64,000 nucleotides of DNA from Blepharisma japonicum (GCA_949751835.1 CATKHK010000009.1:1-64000); one strand, 5' to 3'. Shown: positions 1-12,574, counted from the first letter of the stretch. Program-made: numbers and translations. Notes: generated by a model from the letters alone, not told the origin.

Positions 1-97
1 TTTTGCAGACCACTTACATGGAACGAGGGATTGTACGTACGAGAGTAAGCTTGTCTTACGATCTACTGAGATCCAGCCTCCTTCCTTCGATTTGTCA
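1..97 (+). rRNA. 3' end of large-subunit (25S/28S) rRNA, partial
   Basis: The first ~97 bases match, from memory, the conserved 3' terminus of eukaryotic LSU rRNA. The order of blocks is the same as in yeast 25S: GCAGACCACTTACATG, then GGGATTGTA, then GTAAGCTTGTCTTACGATC, then CTGAGAT, ending in GATTTGT. The mature end is probably near 95-98. Only this tail is inside the window, so the rest of the rDNA unit should lie to the left. The stretch is visibly less AT-rich than the DNA that follows. The exact 3' end is inferred. Confidence 0.85.
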
Positions 98-618
98 CCC
101 CCTGTATATTTAGTTCTGCTGGGGTATCAAAGCTGTCTTTGCGTTCTTTGAATTGAAAAATTTTTATGATACTCTGCTTATATAATTGATTAGATTAGGT
201 TTAAATATACAAACAAGTAAAGATTGGCTTAATAAAGTTTAAAGAAAGATATGGCAGATTAATAATAAAATAAAAATTAATATTTAAAATAATTCATTTT
301 TTAATATAAAGTTTATGGAGCAATGCTTATTAGTTGAAATAATAATTTTTAATTTATTTAAGCATTGTTTTCTATAAAATAAAATTTAGTTTAGCTTTAA
401 CTTCAAAATGAATTTAATCCCTCACTAATTAATTTAGAATTATATGCTCATTTATCTTTATAATTGTCTATAGCTATAATCTTTCTATTATCATTTGCAA
501 TTAATAGCTGAGCCAATTTATGTGTCTCATATAATAGTTTCATATGAGCGCTCTTAATAATCTTTTATTTATTTAAAATTTTATATTCAAAATATCTTAC
601 TTATTCCAAGATTCTCTG
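98..618. other. rDNA 3' flank and intergenic spacer
   Basis: The first ~50 bases after the rRNA remain mixed in composition (CCCCCTG, GGGGTATC) and are probably the 3' external transcribed spacer. From about 160 the sequence becomes AT-rich like other intergenic DNA here. I see no gene, tRNA or 5S rRNA. Confidence 0.5.
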
Positions 619-2142
619 TTAAAAGTAATCTCTCCCAGCACTACTCGTTCGAAAGACAAACTTATAATTTCCTCTTTGCCCAGTTGAATAAAACTCTCCT
701 TCTCTTGGCCCTGGAAAATGCTGCCCTTCTCTCCCTCCAAATGTTCTATTTCCAAAAACTAAACCTCCACTATCCCCAAAAAACATTCGAAATATTTCTC
801 TTGGATCCACATCAAATTGCGCCCCTTCTGGCATACCTTGCTCCATTCCCCCTTCCAAATTCCCTCCTAAATCATATTGCCGTCTTTTATTTTCATCACT
901 TAAAACCATATATGCTTCTGCAATATCTTTAAATTTTTTCTCTGCTTGAGCCTTTTTTTCCGGAGTTTCAGCATTTTTATCAGGATGCCATTTCAATGCT
1001 AGTTTTTTATAAGCCTTTTTAATTTCGTCAGTACTTGCTTTTTTACTTACCCCTAGAATTGCATAATAATCTTTGTGTCGTGCTTTTTTTTCATTAACTT
1101 GAGCAAGCTGTATTGCATTATCAATTTCGGGGTAATTTGGATCATGTTGTTTAACTTGATAATAGTCTCTCAAGGCTTCTTCAAAATTCCCTAGTTGTGA
1201 ATGGACATTTCCTCTTCTCATATAAGCCTTAGTGTAGTCAGGGTTAAGTTGTAATGATTGGTTTAAATCAGCTAGAGAAAGCATATAATCAGAATTTTTC
1301 ATATGAGCAGCTGCTCGGTTAGCAAGTATCATGGAATTCATTTTTTTGCATTTTGGGTCAATTGACAAAGCTTCGGTGTAGCAATCAATAGCGTATTTTC
1401 TTTTCCCTTCTTGGAAATGCTTATTTCCTTCATCTTTCAAATTTTCAATTTTTTTTAAATTTCTGATCATCTCTTTGGCATTTTTATGGTCTGGATCAAA
1501 TTTGATGGCATCATAAATAATCTGCTTTCCTATATTGGTTTTTCCAGAATACAATAATGTTTTCCCTTTGAGAAACAAAATATCAGGATTATTCCCATAT
1601 AAAGCCATTAACTCATTAGCATATCTTTCAGCATGCTCATAATTTTCTTCTTCTATTAAGCACTCAAGCTTCTCTAATTTTAATTCAAGATTCTCAGTGA
1701 CATATTCTAAAGTTTTGCTAAGAAAATAAGCAGCCTGATGATAATCTCCTCTTGCTTTGCATTGCTTCGCCAGCTTCAGATTTTCATTGGCCTCTTCTAT
1801 TGCTTTCTGTTCATTTTTAATTTCTGGGTTTTCCGGCTCAATAGATGCTGCATTCCTGCAAAACTCTCTAGAAGCATCAAGGTTTCCAAGCAATAAATTA
1901 ATTTTAGAAGCCCTCAGAAGTGCCTTGATGAAATTTGGGTTCCATCTCAAAGCATTTTGGCAATCCCCCAAAGCTTCTTGGAATTGCTTCAGCATTAAAT
2001 GAGATGCTGATCTGTTACTATATAATTGTGCGTTTTGAGGCGAAATTTGCAATGCTTGGGAATAGTGCTCAATGGCTTTATGATAGTCTCCTTTGCGATG
2101 AGCCTCATTTCCCAATAATCGATATTTTTCAGAAAGATCCAT
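619..2142 (-). CDS. TPR and J-domain co-chaperone, DNAJC7-like
   Basis: A 507-residue protein starting at ATG 2142 and ending in TAA. Tandem tetratricopeptide repeats fill residues ~5-345 (motifs such as [20 protein letters not shown] and a second block from ~235). They are followed by a J domain at ~358-425 with the HPD motif at 386-388, then a Gly-rich tail ending GRDYF. This order and length match human DNAJC7/TPR2. That protein hands clients between Hsp70 and Hsp90 in the cytosol: TPRs bind the EEVD tails of the chaperones and the J domain stimulates Hsp70 ATPase. No intron is needed. Family assignment is firm; orthology to DNAJC7 rather than DNAJC3 rests on the lack of a signal peptide. 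Confidence 0.9.
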   Translation of the reverse strand: MDLSEKYRLLGNEAHRKGDYHKAIEHYSQALQISPQNAQLYSNRSASHLMLKQFQEALGDCQNALRWNPNFIKALLRASKINLLLGNLDASREFCRNAASIEPENPEIKNEQKAIEEANENLKLAKQCKARGDYHQAAYFLSKTLEYVTENLELKLEKLECLIEEENYEHAERYANELMALYGNNPDILFLKGKTLLYSGKTNIGKQIIYDAIKFDPDHKNAKEMIRNLKKIENLKDEGNKHFQEGKRKYAIDCYTEALSIDPKCKKMNSMILANRAAAHMKNSDYMLSLADLNQSLQLNPDYTKAYMRRGNVHSQLGNFEEALRDYYQVKQHDPNYPEIDNAIQLAQVNEKKARHKDYYAILGVSKKASTDEIKKAYKKLALKWHPDKNAETPEKKAQAEKKFKDIAEAYMVLSDENKRRQYDLGGNLEGGMEQGMPEGAQFDVDPREIFRMFFGDSGGLVFGNRTFGGREGQHFPGPREGEFYSTGQRGNYKFVFRTSSAGRDYF

Positions 2143-2251
2143 TTAAATAATATGGCGAATGGATATTAATTGAATTTAGGATTAATTCTGAAAAGAATAA
2201 AGATCAACAAAATTAATTGGATTATGAACTGCATAATTAAATAGCAATTAA

Positions 2252-3856
2252 TTACAGTATATAGTAAAACGTCTGGGATTTCGGGGCAAAGCAGATCTCA
2301 CAGCTATTTCTTTCACTAGAATTTTCAAAGGTGCATCTAGGGCAAGTCCAACTAGAGTCATATACAAGTATTTCCAATGACGATTCCTTTTGAGTCGGTG
2401 CTTGAATATCAGGAAATCCATTTTCCATTTCTGTCAGGCATTTAGAAAAGTGATTTGCTACGATTTCACAGAGCCTAGCAGTATCAATTCTGAATTTATT
2501 GAATTTTCTATATTGTTCACCTGAGCTTTGACGTATATCAAAGAAAGCATCCAAGTCCACATCTGTCTTCTCATCAAGCTTATCCAAAGAGTTTTCAAGC
2601 TCTGCCTGAATAAATTCAAAAAATCTCAGCTTGGCTTCCGAATCTAAAAAATAGCCCAGCGGGTATGAGTAGCCCAATGATTTCCTTGATCTCACAACCA
2701 AATCGACTGCTTCGACCAAAAAATCAAAGTTAAACCCGCTTTCTCTTGCCATTTCCTTGATTGATGAAATCTTATCATTAATTTTTTTGAGTTTTTCAAC
2801 TGCAAATTCATGGGAATTTCTATGAGCTGCATATCTTTGAAAATAATGTTCGAACTTTTGTATATTTTGGGAAGCCTTTGCTTTATTGGCTTCTTCCTGT
2901 ATATAAATCCCAGAAGACTGTTGTGACTCGAATTTATTGCATTGATAATAGCCCCCAGTTACAGAACTGTGCTCAGACCAATTTCCTAGGCACAGTCAGC
3001 AAAATTCATGAAGACATTTGCAAGTCATATGCATGCATCCTTGGTTTTTCTGAATTGGGGCTTTGCATTTCGGGCATTTTTTCGTATTAGCTAGAATTCA
3101 GTCTTCTTCGTTTCCTCCTAGTAGCTTTTTATTCCATCTTTTTAAGCTTTCGCAGTCTAAAGGGCGATGTCCTTCAGCTTTACAATTGAAACACCAAGTC
3201 AGTCCACATTTACAGCTGATATCTTTTTCGTTAGAATTAATCACTCCATAGATACAGTCAGGAGCAGGGCATCATTTTAACTGAGTGTTACTAGAGCAGT
3301 AAGATTCAAATAAATATTTTTTATATTTCGCAAATATTTTTTCATGCAAAAGTTCTTGAAATAGCTCATAAGGGACAAGTAGTGGGCAACCATTCATTGG
3401 GCATGAAGTAGTGATCGAAGAAATGCCTTTGGAAATTGATTCCTTTAGGTACTCGGTATAGCAGTATGTGCAGCATGCATGGCCGCATTCTAAAGCTCTC
3501 ATATCGAAACCAATCTTTGGAAGATAGCATAAAATGCAAGTTTTAAACGAGTGGGAAGGAATTAAAAAATATTCTGATGCAATTGACTGTAAATTCGGCT
3601 TCTGTCCACTTCCCAATAGGGATTCAAGATTTTTCCTGTTTCACTGATATTTGATCAGAATTCCAATTGCATTTGATATATTTGTTCCCAAAAGCTCTGA
3701 TATCTGCTTTATTAGCCTTTTTTGGCTCGATTTTAAGTCCTGCTCGCTGATTATTTCGTATATTTTGGAAATTTGGGTTGGCTGGTATTCAAAAGTGGGT
3801 TGAAGCTCAGGCCCTTCTTCGTCTGAATCTATTCCTCAGTCATCATCTGAAGACAT
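2252..3856 (-). CDS. RBR-type E3 ubiquitin ligase, Ariadne-like, with C-terminal RanBP2 zinc finger
   Basis: A 534-residue protein from ATG 3856, read through several TGA=Trp codons in a single open frame. Domains in order: an acidic N-terminus; RING1 from ~107 (CILC...CGHACC...CPMNGC); an IBR starting at the TGA-encoded Trp of W-CPAPDC (~195); RING2 (CPKC...NQGCMHMTC...EFCWLC), whose GCMHMTC first Cys is the expected thioester site; a helical Ariadne-type region; and at the extreme C-terminus a RanBP2 zinc finger ([15 protein letters not shown]). RBR ligases take ubiquitin from an E2 onto the RING2 cysteine and then onto substrate. RanBP2-type fingers often bind ubiquitin; that role here is inferred. 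The substrate cannot be guessed. Confidence 0.92.
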
Positions 3857-4623
3857 ATTCGATAAATAATATATAAATTAATCATTTATTAGAATTGTAA
3901 CGCCCATCAATTATAATAGAAATAGTTAAACTATGCGATTTAAAGCCTTTTGTTCTACAATCTAGGAACTTTTATAGTTTCATAAATATGGATTTTAATA
4001 TTTTCATTTATGAAATGTATGCTGAGATTGTGGACATGTATTCTTCTTATAGACATTATTAAGGATCAAGTTGAAATCTTATGGATTTTTGATGAAGCTA
4101 TTAGCTATGAAAATGAGACTCAAAACCTAAATGTCGCTTTACAGCATTAAGGAGAAATTGCATACTTTTCCTTTTTATCATTTATGCTTCCTTACACTTT
4201 TTACTTACCAACGCCCCACATGACCAATCAGTTGGTATGTGAAACCCTGATTCATTTAGATCCTTGTGCTCAAATCAATATTGGCACATAGGTGTCTGCA
4301 AGCAAAATGCAAAGGATGATAATGCAATTTTTATTTTCCTGATAAACTCTCTTTTCTGATCTTAATTGCAAATTTTGATTTTTCCTTCTCCATATCTTAA
4401 AAATAATGTTAAATCAGAAATACTGAAATATTTAAGCTGGACTTTTCACGCTTGAGTCTTATACCTTAACCTTACCAGATAAATCATTTATAATTAAAAA
4501 AATCAAAGGATTCTAAATATAAAAAGATTTAGTTTAAAGAAATCTATTCTATAAGAGAAAGAATAGTAACTTCCTTAGTATTTTATCCTTTTGAAAATAA
4601 GTATAAATATTTCATTAAATAGT
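3857..4623. other. intergenic, AT-rich
   Basis: About 770 bases between two minus-strand genes. Stops are dense in all frames even when TGA is read as Trp. I see no RNA gene or repeat. Confidence 0.5.
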
Positions 4624-5106
4624 TTAATCCTCTTCAATTTTTTGTTTCTTTAAAGGTGCAGGCTCCTTAGAGTCCAATCTTTTCATAATTTCTTCAATTG
4701 TTGGTGGTCTTTTTTTAGGCTTCTTTTGCTTAAGTTCTTTAAGTCTTTGCTCCACAGCATCTACAGTGACTTTTTCAACCTTCATTAAATTCCCATGCAT
4801 TCGATTATGCTGTTCAGAATTCAAATGATCAAGCCATGCAAGTGAATCATTTATAGAGAAATCACATGTCTTGCAGTAGTATCCCAAATATTTTGAACTA
4901 GATTTGTCCTCTGCTGCGATTTTGTGAATTCCTATCTGATTATCAAGTTTTATTTTCGATTCTCTTGCTTCTAATGCTCTTGAGTAATCAATTGGAACAG
5001 GCTTTGCTTTTGTTTCTTCTGGGAGCTTGGATTCAGGGGATTGAGGTTTTTCTGTCTGCTTTCAATGCCTTCTGCCTTTATCGTCATATTGAATTTCGAA
5101 GCTCAT
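4624..5106 (-). CDS. SNU23/ZMAT2-like U4/U6.U5 tri-snRNP zinc-finger protein
   Basis: A 160-residue protein from ATG 5106; a TGA-Trp lies near residue 15. The core is a matrin/U1-type C2H2 finger (GYYCKTCD...LDHLNSEQHNR at ~75-100), followed by VEKVTVDAVEQRLKELK and a Lys-rich tail. This matches ZMAT2 (GYYCNVCD...FLDHINGKKHQRN, then MRVERSTLDQVKKRF). SNU23 acts in the spliceosomal B complex near the 5' splice site, which is of interest in a genome with 15-nt introns. The protein is shorter than human ZMAT2 (199 residues), mainly at the C-terminus. Confidence 0.85.
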
Positions 5107-5861
5107 AAATGTTTATATTTGCTATAATATTGTTAATTGTTTTACATGCCAAAAGATGCTTCGGGATATTAATTATAAATATATAGTATCAATAATGAAT
5201 TAATTCGTTATTGAATAAAGTTAATATGCAATATTATACAACTGAACTTACTATTTGTTTAAAATAGGCGATTATTATTTTTATAATTAATAAGCTATTT
5301 AAACTAGCCGCTATGCGACCAGACTTTCCATAAGCAGGCACTCTGCAATTTTATAATTAATAAGCACTTAGCAAAATATGCTAATATGATACAGAGCAAA
5401 CTGTATCATTCGAATTAAAATTAATTAAAGTTCCATAACATTATAATTAGCATTATTAAATAAATAGTTGTGATGGATACTTTGACAATAATTTTTCGAC
5501 TCATTGAATTCAATATAGCATGCTCAAATATGTCAAGCAAAGAAATATAGCTTTTGTCCACTAGCTCAACAATGCCCTAAACTACTTTTTGCATTTGTAG
5601 CTGAAATTTTCCAGTATGCAAGCTTTAACGAAGTATTTAAACTAGCATCTGTGGGAAATCTTTCAGGCTAAATATATTTTTAGTGAATTGGTGATTCTAA
5701 TAAATATAATCAGTTAATACTACCGTTACAGCCTAAAAACTTTACATTAACTCTCCATTGAAAAATATTTTACAAGAATAAATTATAAATCAAATCAATT
5801 AGTAAGACAAAACATAATTGTATTGCCTTTTAGAAACAAATTTCAGATAATCTATGCAAAA
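5107..5861. other. intergenic, AT-rich, with a short direct repeat
   Basis: About 755 bases without a credible reading frame. It holds two copies of TTTTATAATTAATAAGC, at 5279-5295 and 5349-5365, exactly 70 bases apart. The segment between them is locally richer in GC (GCCGCTATGCGACCAGAC). Nothing else was recognised. Confidence 0.5.
5279..5365. repeat. 17-bp direct repeat pair, 70 bp apart
   Basis: TTTTATAATTAATAAGC occurs at 5279-5295 and again at 5349-5365. The unit is AT-rich, so chance or slippage is possible, but the match is perfect and the spacer is unusually GC-rich for this intergenic region. Confidence 0.45.
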
Positions 5862-6314
5862 TTAATTAGGTGTTTGAACTTGAGACCCTGGACTTGGCTT
5901 CCAAAATTGCCTCTGAAAATCCTTAAATTGGGATAATGCAACGAATTTCTTATAATTGGCCCTCAGACTTGTCAGCTTGTTATTCATCTTTTTGCTGAAA
6001 ATTAGAATTGCTTGCAATAAAGCAAAGCTAGCAATGCAGGCTACGAAATTGAAAATAAAAACCATATATACTTTTTTCTTATCATCAAGACCGTCATTAT
6101 CCTGACCAGAGTTATCGTTACTGATTTGTAAGAAAGAAATAATCAGTGGCTTTTTATTGGGATCTTTTGTGATTTTCTCAGAATATTGTAGCAGTGGCTT
6201 TATTTCAGGTTTAGCTTGATTAATTTCTTGAGGGTCCATGGGTTTCTGTATAGTATCCTTAGCATTCACAGAGAAAATGAAAAAGGTAATAATAAGTATT
6301 AACGGCATTTTCAT
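5862..6314 (-). CDS. small secreted/type I membrane protein, unknown family
   Basis: A 150-residue protein. I chose ATG 6314 (MKMPLILIITFFIFSVNAKD); a second in-frame Met follows two codons later. Residues 1-18 form a signal peptide with likely cleavage after VNA. A Lys/Pro-rich lumenal segment of ~75 residues follows, then one membrane span (VYMVFIFNFVACIASFALL) and a basic ~45-residue cytosolic tail ending SQVQTPN. I recognise no family. Confidence 0.7.
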   Translation of the reverse strand: MKMPLILIITFFIFSVNAKDTIQKPMDPQEINQAKPEIKPLLQYSEKITKDPNKKPLIISFLQISNDNSGQDNDGLDDKKKVYMVFIFNFVACIASFALLQAILIFSKKMNNKLTSLRANYKKFVALSQFKDFQRQFWKPSPGSQVQTPN

Positions 6315-6609
6315 ATTTAAATGATATAACTTAATCTTTAGCAAGTTTAATCTTACAAAAATTCTTTGAAAATAATCTGAAAACTTTAACTATTCAAGGA
6401 AAAAAATTCTTTGGGTTTCTAATTTTTGGAATAAAAACAAAGAAGGAAAATATGATGTAATCGTCAAAAAGATTTTCTATAATGCTGAGTTATTCTTTAT
6501 AATAATCAAAGTAACAGTCATCTAAATATGTCTCATTCGAAGATTTCAAGATACTTTTCCTCGCTTGAAGATCAGCATGCATAAAAGGCCTTACTTGGCA
6601 CTCTAGATA

Positions 6610-9600
6610 ATGTTTTTGATCTTAATACCTTTAGTTTCAGCATCCTGTTCATTTGATTGTTTGCTACTTGCAGGTGATGGTCACTGTGACCCTCAATGTG
6701 ACACTCCAGATTGCAACTTTGACAGTCTTGACTGCCCTATTCAATGCTCTCCAGGTTGCACTTCTGATATGATAGGAAATGGTGTATGCAACAAAGAATG
6801 CTATACGAGCCCCTGCTCTTTTGATAATATTGACTGCATAAACCTCTGTTCAGGTGGTTGTTTACCATCAATGATCGGAGACAAGCAATGCCAGAATGAC
6901 TGTTTTAATGAAAATTGTTTATTTGATGCAGGAGACTGCTTTGGAATGTGCAGTCAAAATTGCAGCCTCAGTATGCTTGGAGATGGGGTCTGCCAGCCTC
7001 AATGTTCAAATGATCAATGCAATTTCGACAACGATGATTGTACAGATGAAATATGAGTTGATCAGCGATCTATTAGTGGAGATGGAAGCAAAGAAAAACC
7101 ATTTTCTAGCTTAGATTATGCCTTTGATTATTCATCAAGTGTGCCTCACATACGGATCATCATTGCTTCAGGAATTTATTATTTAAATTCATCCTTATCT
7201 GCGTCGAATTCTCAATACTTAACATTGTCAGGGGAAAATTCTGCCCAAATAAGGCCAACAAGCCCTTTTGCAACTATTACATTTTGGAACTATACTAAAG
7301 TATGAATTGAAAATCTAACTTATGATGGTTCCGAATTTTGGATTCCAAACTGCAACAATGATTATTGCATGTTTGCTAATAATTGAATATGCAGCCAAAG
7401 CTCTTGCTACAACGGAAATAACGACTCCTTGCCTTCATCTTCAGATATCCCAAAGATATTTTCTAATAACCAGTTTTGTTATTTGTACGCACCTTCATTG
7501 AGCTTTTTCAATAGTGAAGTTTATGTCAGTAACTTTGTGATTCAGAATATTGATAGAGTGTTCTCTCTTTTTGTGCTATCGAACTGCAATTCTCATTTTG
7601 ATAGCTTGCTGGTAAATCATATCAATCTTCTGTCTTATTTAATTGAAGTAAAAACTAACAGTCCTAATATTTTTTATGCCCCATTTAAGAATTCTTACCA
7701 AGATTTTAATGTGCCTTTGAATATTAATAAAACCTATACATTGGTTGAGATAAGAAATTCGAGAATAGAGGACGTGAATAGGATGATCGATTATGGAACT
7801 GTGCAGTGCACCTCAGAGTATGTTAGTCCAGGAATTCTGGAGGTATCTAATATAGATATTGTTATTATTTCCAATCTAACTGTTGATATGGTTTGGAATA
7901 ATGATAAGATAACTGATAAAAATCCTCAGCCATTCATCTCGATTTCACAGTTCTCAAAAGCTGAAATCAATGATGTGAATGTTACCAGTACCTTTTTTAA
8001 AAGCGGCGGATTCTTATATTTGTATTTTTCAACTATTCTTGGAACTGAGCTAAACCAAGAAAATATTTCAATAAAAAATATCAATGTAGATAATGCTTTT
8101 ATTGGGAGTTACGGTGCTTTGGTAGTAATTAATTATCGTGAAATACAACCTAATGTTTTAATCTCAAGTATGACCATAAATCAAGTTATTACTTACGGGT
8201 GTTCTCTAATATCCCTCCCAAGTGGCAATGATACCTTTTACGGTTCTGATGATGGAAATATCTCATATTTGACTTCTTCAACTCCATTTTATAAAAGAAT
8301 TGCACAAATGAATAATGTGATAATCACAAATTCAGATATGAAAGCAAGTGCGTTGAACTTTCAAAATGTTTTCAATGCTTTGTTATATAATGTTACTATA
8401 AATAATTGCCCGAGCAAGGTTAATAATTTATTTGAATCTATCAAATCTTTTCAAAATTTAGTTTCTGTTGTTCCTTTGTGAGCTTCAATATCATCAAGCT
8501 CTAATATTATTTCATTTCAAAACACAAAGTCAATTACTCTAAATCAGATAAAAATTGATAACTACAATATTGGTACATCTCCAGCTATTCAGCTACTCGA
8601 CATAGCTACATCTTTAAACCTAACAGATATATTTTCCACAAATGGCCAAGCCAGCTCATTTTTAATTTTCCACTCAGGCTTCAATCCACATAAAACTTTT
8701 AACAGCATTCAAATAGAGTCCTCAAGTTTCAGTGATGCAGCCATTCTTATTGATTCCAACTCATCTGTAGCCTTTCAATCTTTGATGCTTTATAACGTTT
8801 CTGCAAATTCAGGAATTTCATCTTTAAACACTGGTTTAACTTTGACAGATTCGATATTCTCTAGCTTAAATACTGCAAACTCTGCAGTTCTCTTCCATCC
8901 AAAAATTCCAAAAAGCAGCCTAACAATTTTAATGACAACTTTTACATCAAATAAAGCTCAAAATTCTGCTGACTTATATATTCAAGGAGATCAAGGAGTA
9001 ATTATATCAATTAATTCATCAATTTTTGAGTATAGTCAGGGGCAAGCTTCTTCTTCAGTTTTATTTTCACCAACAACCAACCTTATCTCTGGTAGCTTCA
9101 ATGGCTGTATTTTCCAACATATGGCTCCCCTACATTGTAATTTCTAATTAGATCTTGGCGTTTTTGCAAATACTTTTCTCCTTGGCTCAATTAAATTTGC
9201 CAACACTATATTTTATGATATTCAGAGTATAGAAAGTATAGCTCCAATTATATATTCAGAAGTATCACTATCAGAAAATGAGCTTGGCCAGGTCATAAGC
9301 TTTGAGAATTGTAGCATCGCGTATAGCTCTTTTCAATATTTCTATATTTATGAATCCCAGTACATGAGGAATCAGCTTACTATTGAAAAATCAAATTTTT
9401 ATAGTAATACTGGCTCAATGTTTTTGTTTTCGAATACTGATGCATCAATAAGAAATAGCCAATTTTATAATAACTCAGCCATAAATCAAGCATTTTGAGC
9501 AGCCTATAGCTCACAAATAGAAATGAGCACAGTTAAGTTTTATCAAAATTATGCAGACGAATGGAGCAGCTTACTCAGTTTGAACGAAAGAAGTGTCCTG

Positions 9601-12441
9601 ACAGCTTCAAATATCGTTTTTAGCCAAAATAATTTTCAGACCACAAATATTATAACTTTGGATAAGAGCTCACTTGCTATTTCTAATTGATCTTTTATAC
9701 AAAATTCATGTGACATCTGCTTTCAGATTTATCAAAGTGCAAGCCAATTTTTAGATGGCTATTCAGCTAAAAATAAAGCGAATGCAGTAATTTTTGCAGA
9801 AAAAAGTGATGTAAAGCTTATCAGTATCTCATTTAGTTCGGAATATGCATATTTATCTATTTCCCACAGCACATTATCAATAAAAAACACTACAGGTTCT
9901 GATATATCTGGAACTGCAATTCAAATGTCAGCAATGACAGCTCAGTTTACAAATTTGACTTTATTAAATATATATCAAGCTTTTTCCATTTCAGACTCAA
10001 TTCTCCAAGCTTCCCAATTATTGATTGAAGAAAATAAAAGCACATTTGAGATTAGAAATTCCCAAATCACAATTTCAAATTCCACACTATCAAGATCACT
10101 GAATGGCTTGATTGTGCACTCTTCCAACATTACCTTTTCTAGAATTCTCGTAAGCAAAAGTAACACCCCACTACAGCTTGACTCTTCAAACGTATATGTT
10201 TATGACTCCTCGTTCATTTCTAATACAAATACAGCTTTGGTGAGTTTTAATAGCTCACTTATCATTATTTCTTCAATTTTGCAAGAAAATCAAGGAAATG
10301 TTGGTGGTGGACTTTATATATCAGACTCAAAAACAGCAAGGATAGAATCAAGCTCGTTTTTGAATAATCAAGCATATCACGGAGGAGCAATCTACCATGA
10401 CCTGACACCAATTTCGATTTTAAGCTGTGAATTTTATGATAATTCAGCAAAATATGGCAGGAATTTTGCATCATTTCCAAAAAGAATTGTGCTGGAGTCA
10501 GAGAGTCTTATAAATATCACTAGTGGAAGCCCAATTCAGAATATCACATTTGCATTTTTAGATATTTATAACCAAACTGCATCAACAGATTCTTTATCTT
10601 CGGTATCAATCAATGCTCTTTCGAATGATACTGTTATAGGAGGGACTTCCAAAGCTTATGGGCAAGATGGAAAATTCGAATTCGAAGAGTTGAGGTTCTA
10701 TCATTCACCTGGTGAAAATGCCACTTTTGTAATTTCTGCAGATAATTCTCAAATAGAAAGCCTAGAGTTCAGTATTTCCTTTAGAAACTGCTTAATTGGT
10801 GAAATTCATCTCCCTGATAACTCTTGCAATTTGTGTGAAAATAATACTTACTCCATCGATAAACACGATAAATTCTGTAAATCATGCCCACCAGATGCAG
10901 TTTGCCTTGGTGGGAAAAATGTATTCCCAAATGCAGGATACTGGAGATCAGGAGAATTTTCAGAAAATTTTTACTCATGCCCCAACAGCCAAGCCTGCAT
11001 CGGGAATAGAACTGACTACACAGGTGGATGTGCTGAAGGCTACAAAGGGACTCTATGTGCAATATGCGAAAAACATTATTTTAAGTCTAACAGTTACATA
11101 TGCTCTAAGTGCCCTTCCAAATTTGTGAGTTTCTTTTTATTTGCTTTGGCTCTTTTAGTTGTGGTTACCATTATTGTTGGACTTGTAGCCTCCAACATAA
11201 AGAGTTCCCTAAAAGACAAGTCTGATTTTGGACTTCTGCTTAAAATGATGATGAGCTATATTCAGACCATTATGCTCTTTTCTTCTTATTACATGAAGTG
11301 GCCGAACATTCTCAGATATTTTTTTGCATTTTCGAATATGGCAGGTAATGCCCCCGCCCAGATGTCATCTTTAGAATGCTCAGATTCATCAATAATTCCA
11401 TCAATTCCTACAACCCTTCAAGAAGTGATTCAGATCAATTCACTTCCTTTGGTCTTTTTGTTGATCTGTGCAGGATTCTGGGCAGTCTTTTCATGGGTTA
11501 AAAAGGAATATTCTTATATGAAGGCTCACCTTATATGTACAATCATGGTGGTTTTATTTGTGTTTAATTCTTCTCTTACAAACTCATTGTTCTCTCTTTT
11601 TGGATGTAGGAATATAGATGGGGAATATTTAATGGCTGACGATTATTCAGTCCAGTGCTGAGTTGGCGACCATTGGCTTATAATCGCCACTGTGGGCTTA
11701 CCAGGTATTGGGATTTGGTGCCTAGGTTTTCCTTTAGTTATGTTTTATATTTTATATAAAAACAGAAACTCTTTGGATTCGCCTGACATTCAGTTGAAAT
11801 ATAGGTCGTTTTACGGGGGTTATAAGAGTAAGTTTTATTATTGGGAACTTTTGATAGTATGTAGAAGGATGCTTATTAGAGGGATCGCTGTTATTTTAAT
11901 CAATTACCCTCTGACTGTTCAAGGACTCGCAGTGATTTTAGTATTAGGAAGCATAGCTTTTCTTCAATTAGGGTTTAAGCCTTACGAAAAGCCTTTAATG
12001 AATAGTATGGAATTTGCATCAATTTTATTAGCACTTCTCTATATGATTGCTGGACTCTTGATCTCAGCTGGAATAGGAGAAATCCCTGGCCAAATAATCG
12101 CATGGCTTGTGTTTATAGGAAATTGTGTATTTTTTATTTATTGGAGTGTTCTTACTTATAGAGCACTTGCACACGCTTCAAAGAATATTTCAATTTTAAA
12201 GTTCATTTCTAGTAAGATGACATCTTTTAAAAGAAAATTTAGCAGCAAGGTGTCTCATTTTGCAAACGAAAGTAATGTTTCTGTGTCAAGGTTTACAATG
12301 TCAACAGAGCTTCATTCGTCAATTAGAAATGATAATATAGAGTTTCCTGAAAATCATAAAGCCCCAATTGTCTCATTTGAAGATGAAGAATGCTTCGAAG
12401 AGCCATCTGTAAACCCTTGGATAAATGATAATAATGAATAA
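6610..12441 (+). CDS. giant surface protein: LNR repeats, beta-helix-like ectodomain, Cys-rich module, multi-TM C-terminus
   Basis: One frame from ATG 6610 to TAA 12441, read through TGA=Trp and with one 15-nt intron at 9137-9151 (GTAATTTCTAATTAG) that removes the only in-frame TAA. The product is ~1,938 residues. Signal peptide 1-11; four Lin-12/Notch repeats at ~13-145 (CDPQCDTPDCNFDSLDC type). Then ~1,250 residues of Ser/Asn/Ile-rich short strands (ISNSTLS, SSFLNNQA), typical of right-handed beta-helix ectodomains. A Cys-rich module (CNLCENNTYS...CKSCP...GYWRSG...CAEGYKGTLCAICE) follows, then about eight membrane spans from ~11128 to ~12170 and a ~90-residue cytosolic tail. Related large proteins are common in ciliates. 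A receptor, adhesion or channel role is inference. Confidence 0.85.
9137..9151 (+). other. 15-nt spliceosomal intron
   Basis: GTAATTTCTAATTAG. Without removal the frame meets TAA at 9145. With removal the surface-protein frame continues (CAT TAT CTT GGC). It is almost identical to the intron at 16615-16629. Confidence 0.9.
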
Positions 12442-12574
12442 ATATTTTTACTTTTTAATCAAGTGGATTCATTTAAAGCAATTCTTAATAGAAATGTTGA
12501 TAAAAACCTTAACTATTTTAGCCTACATAAGAGTTTTTACGTTTAAGATTCAAAAAAAATGATAATCAAAATAA

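Noticed and set aside
98-618. 5S rRNA or tRNA next to the rDNA end
   Set aside because: No conserved 5S or tRNA A/B-box pattern could be found.
2252-3616. Two or three separate small zinc-finger genes
   Set aside because: They share one frame interrupted only by TGA and together form a complete RBR ligase.
6896-7114. Second plus-strand frame overlapping the LNR region
   Set aside because: Out-of-frame overlap with a clear signal-peptide/LNR reading frame.
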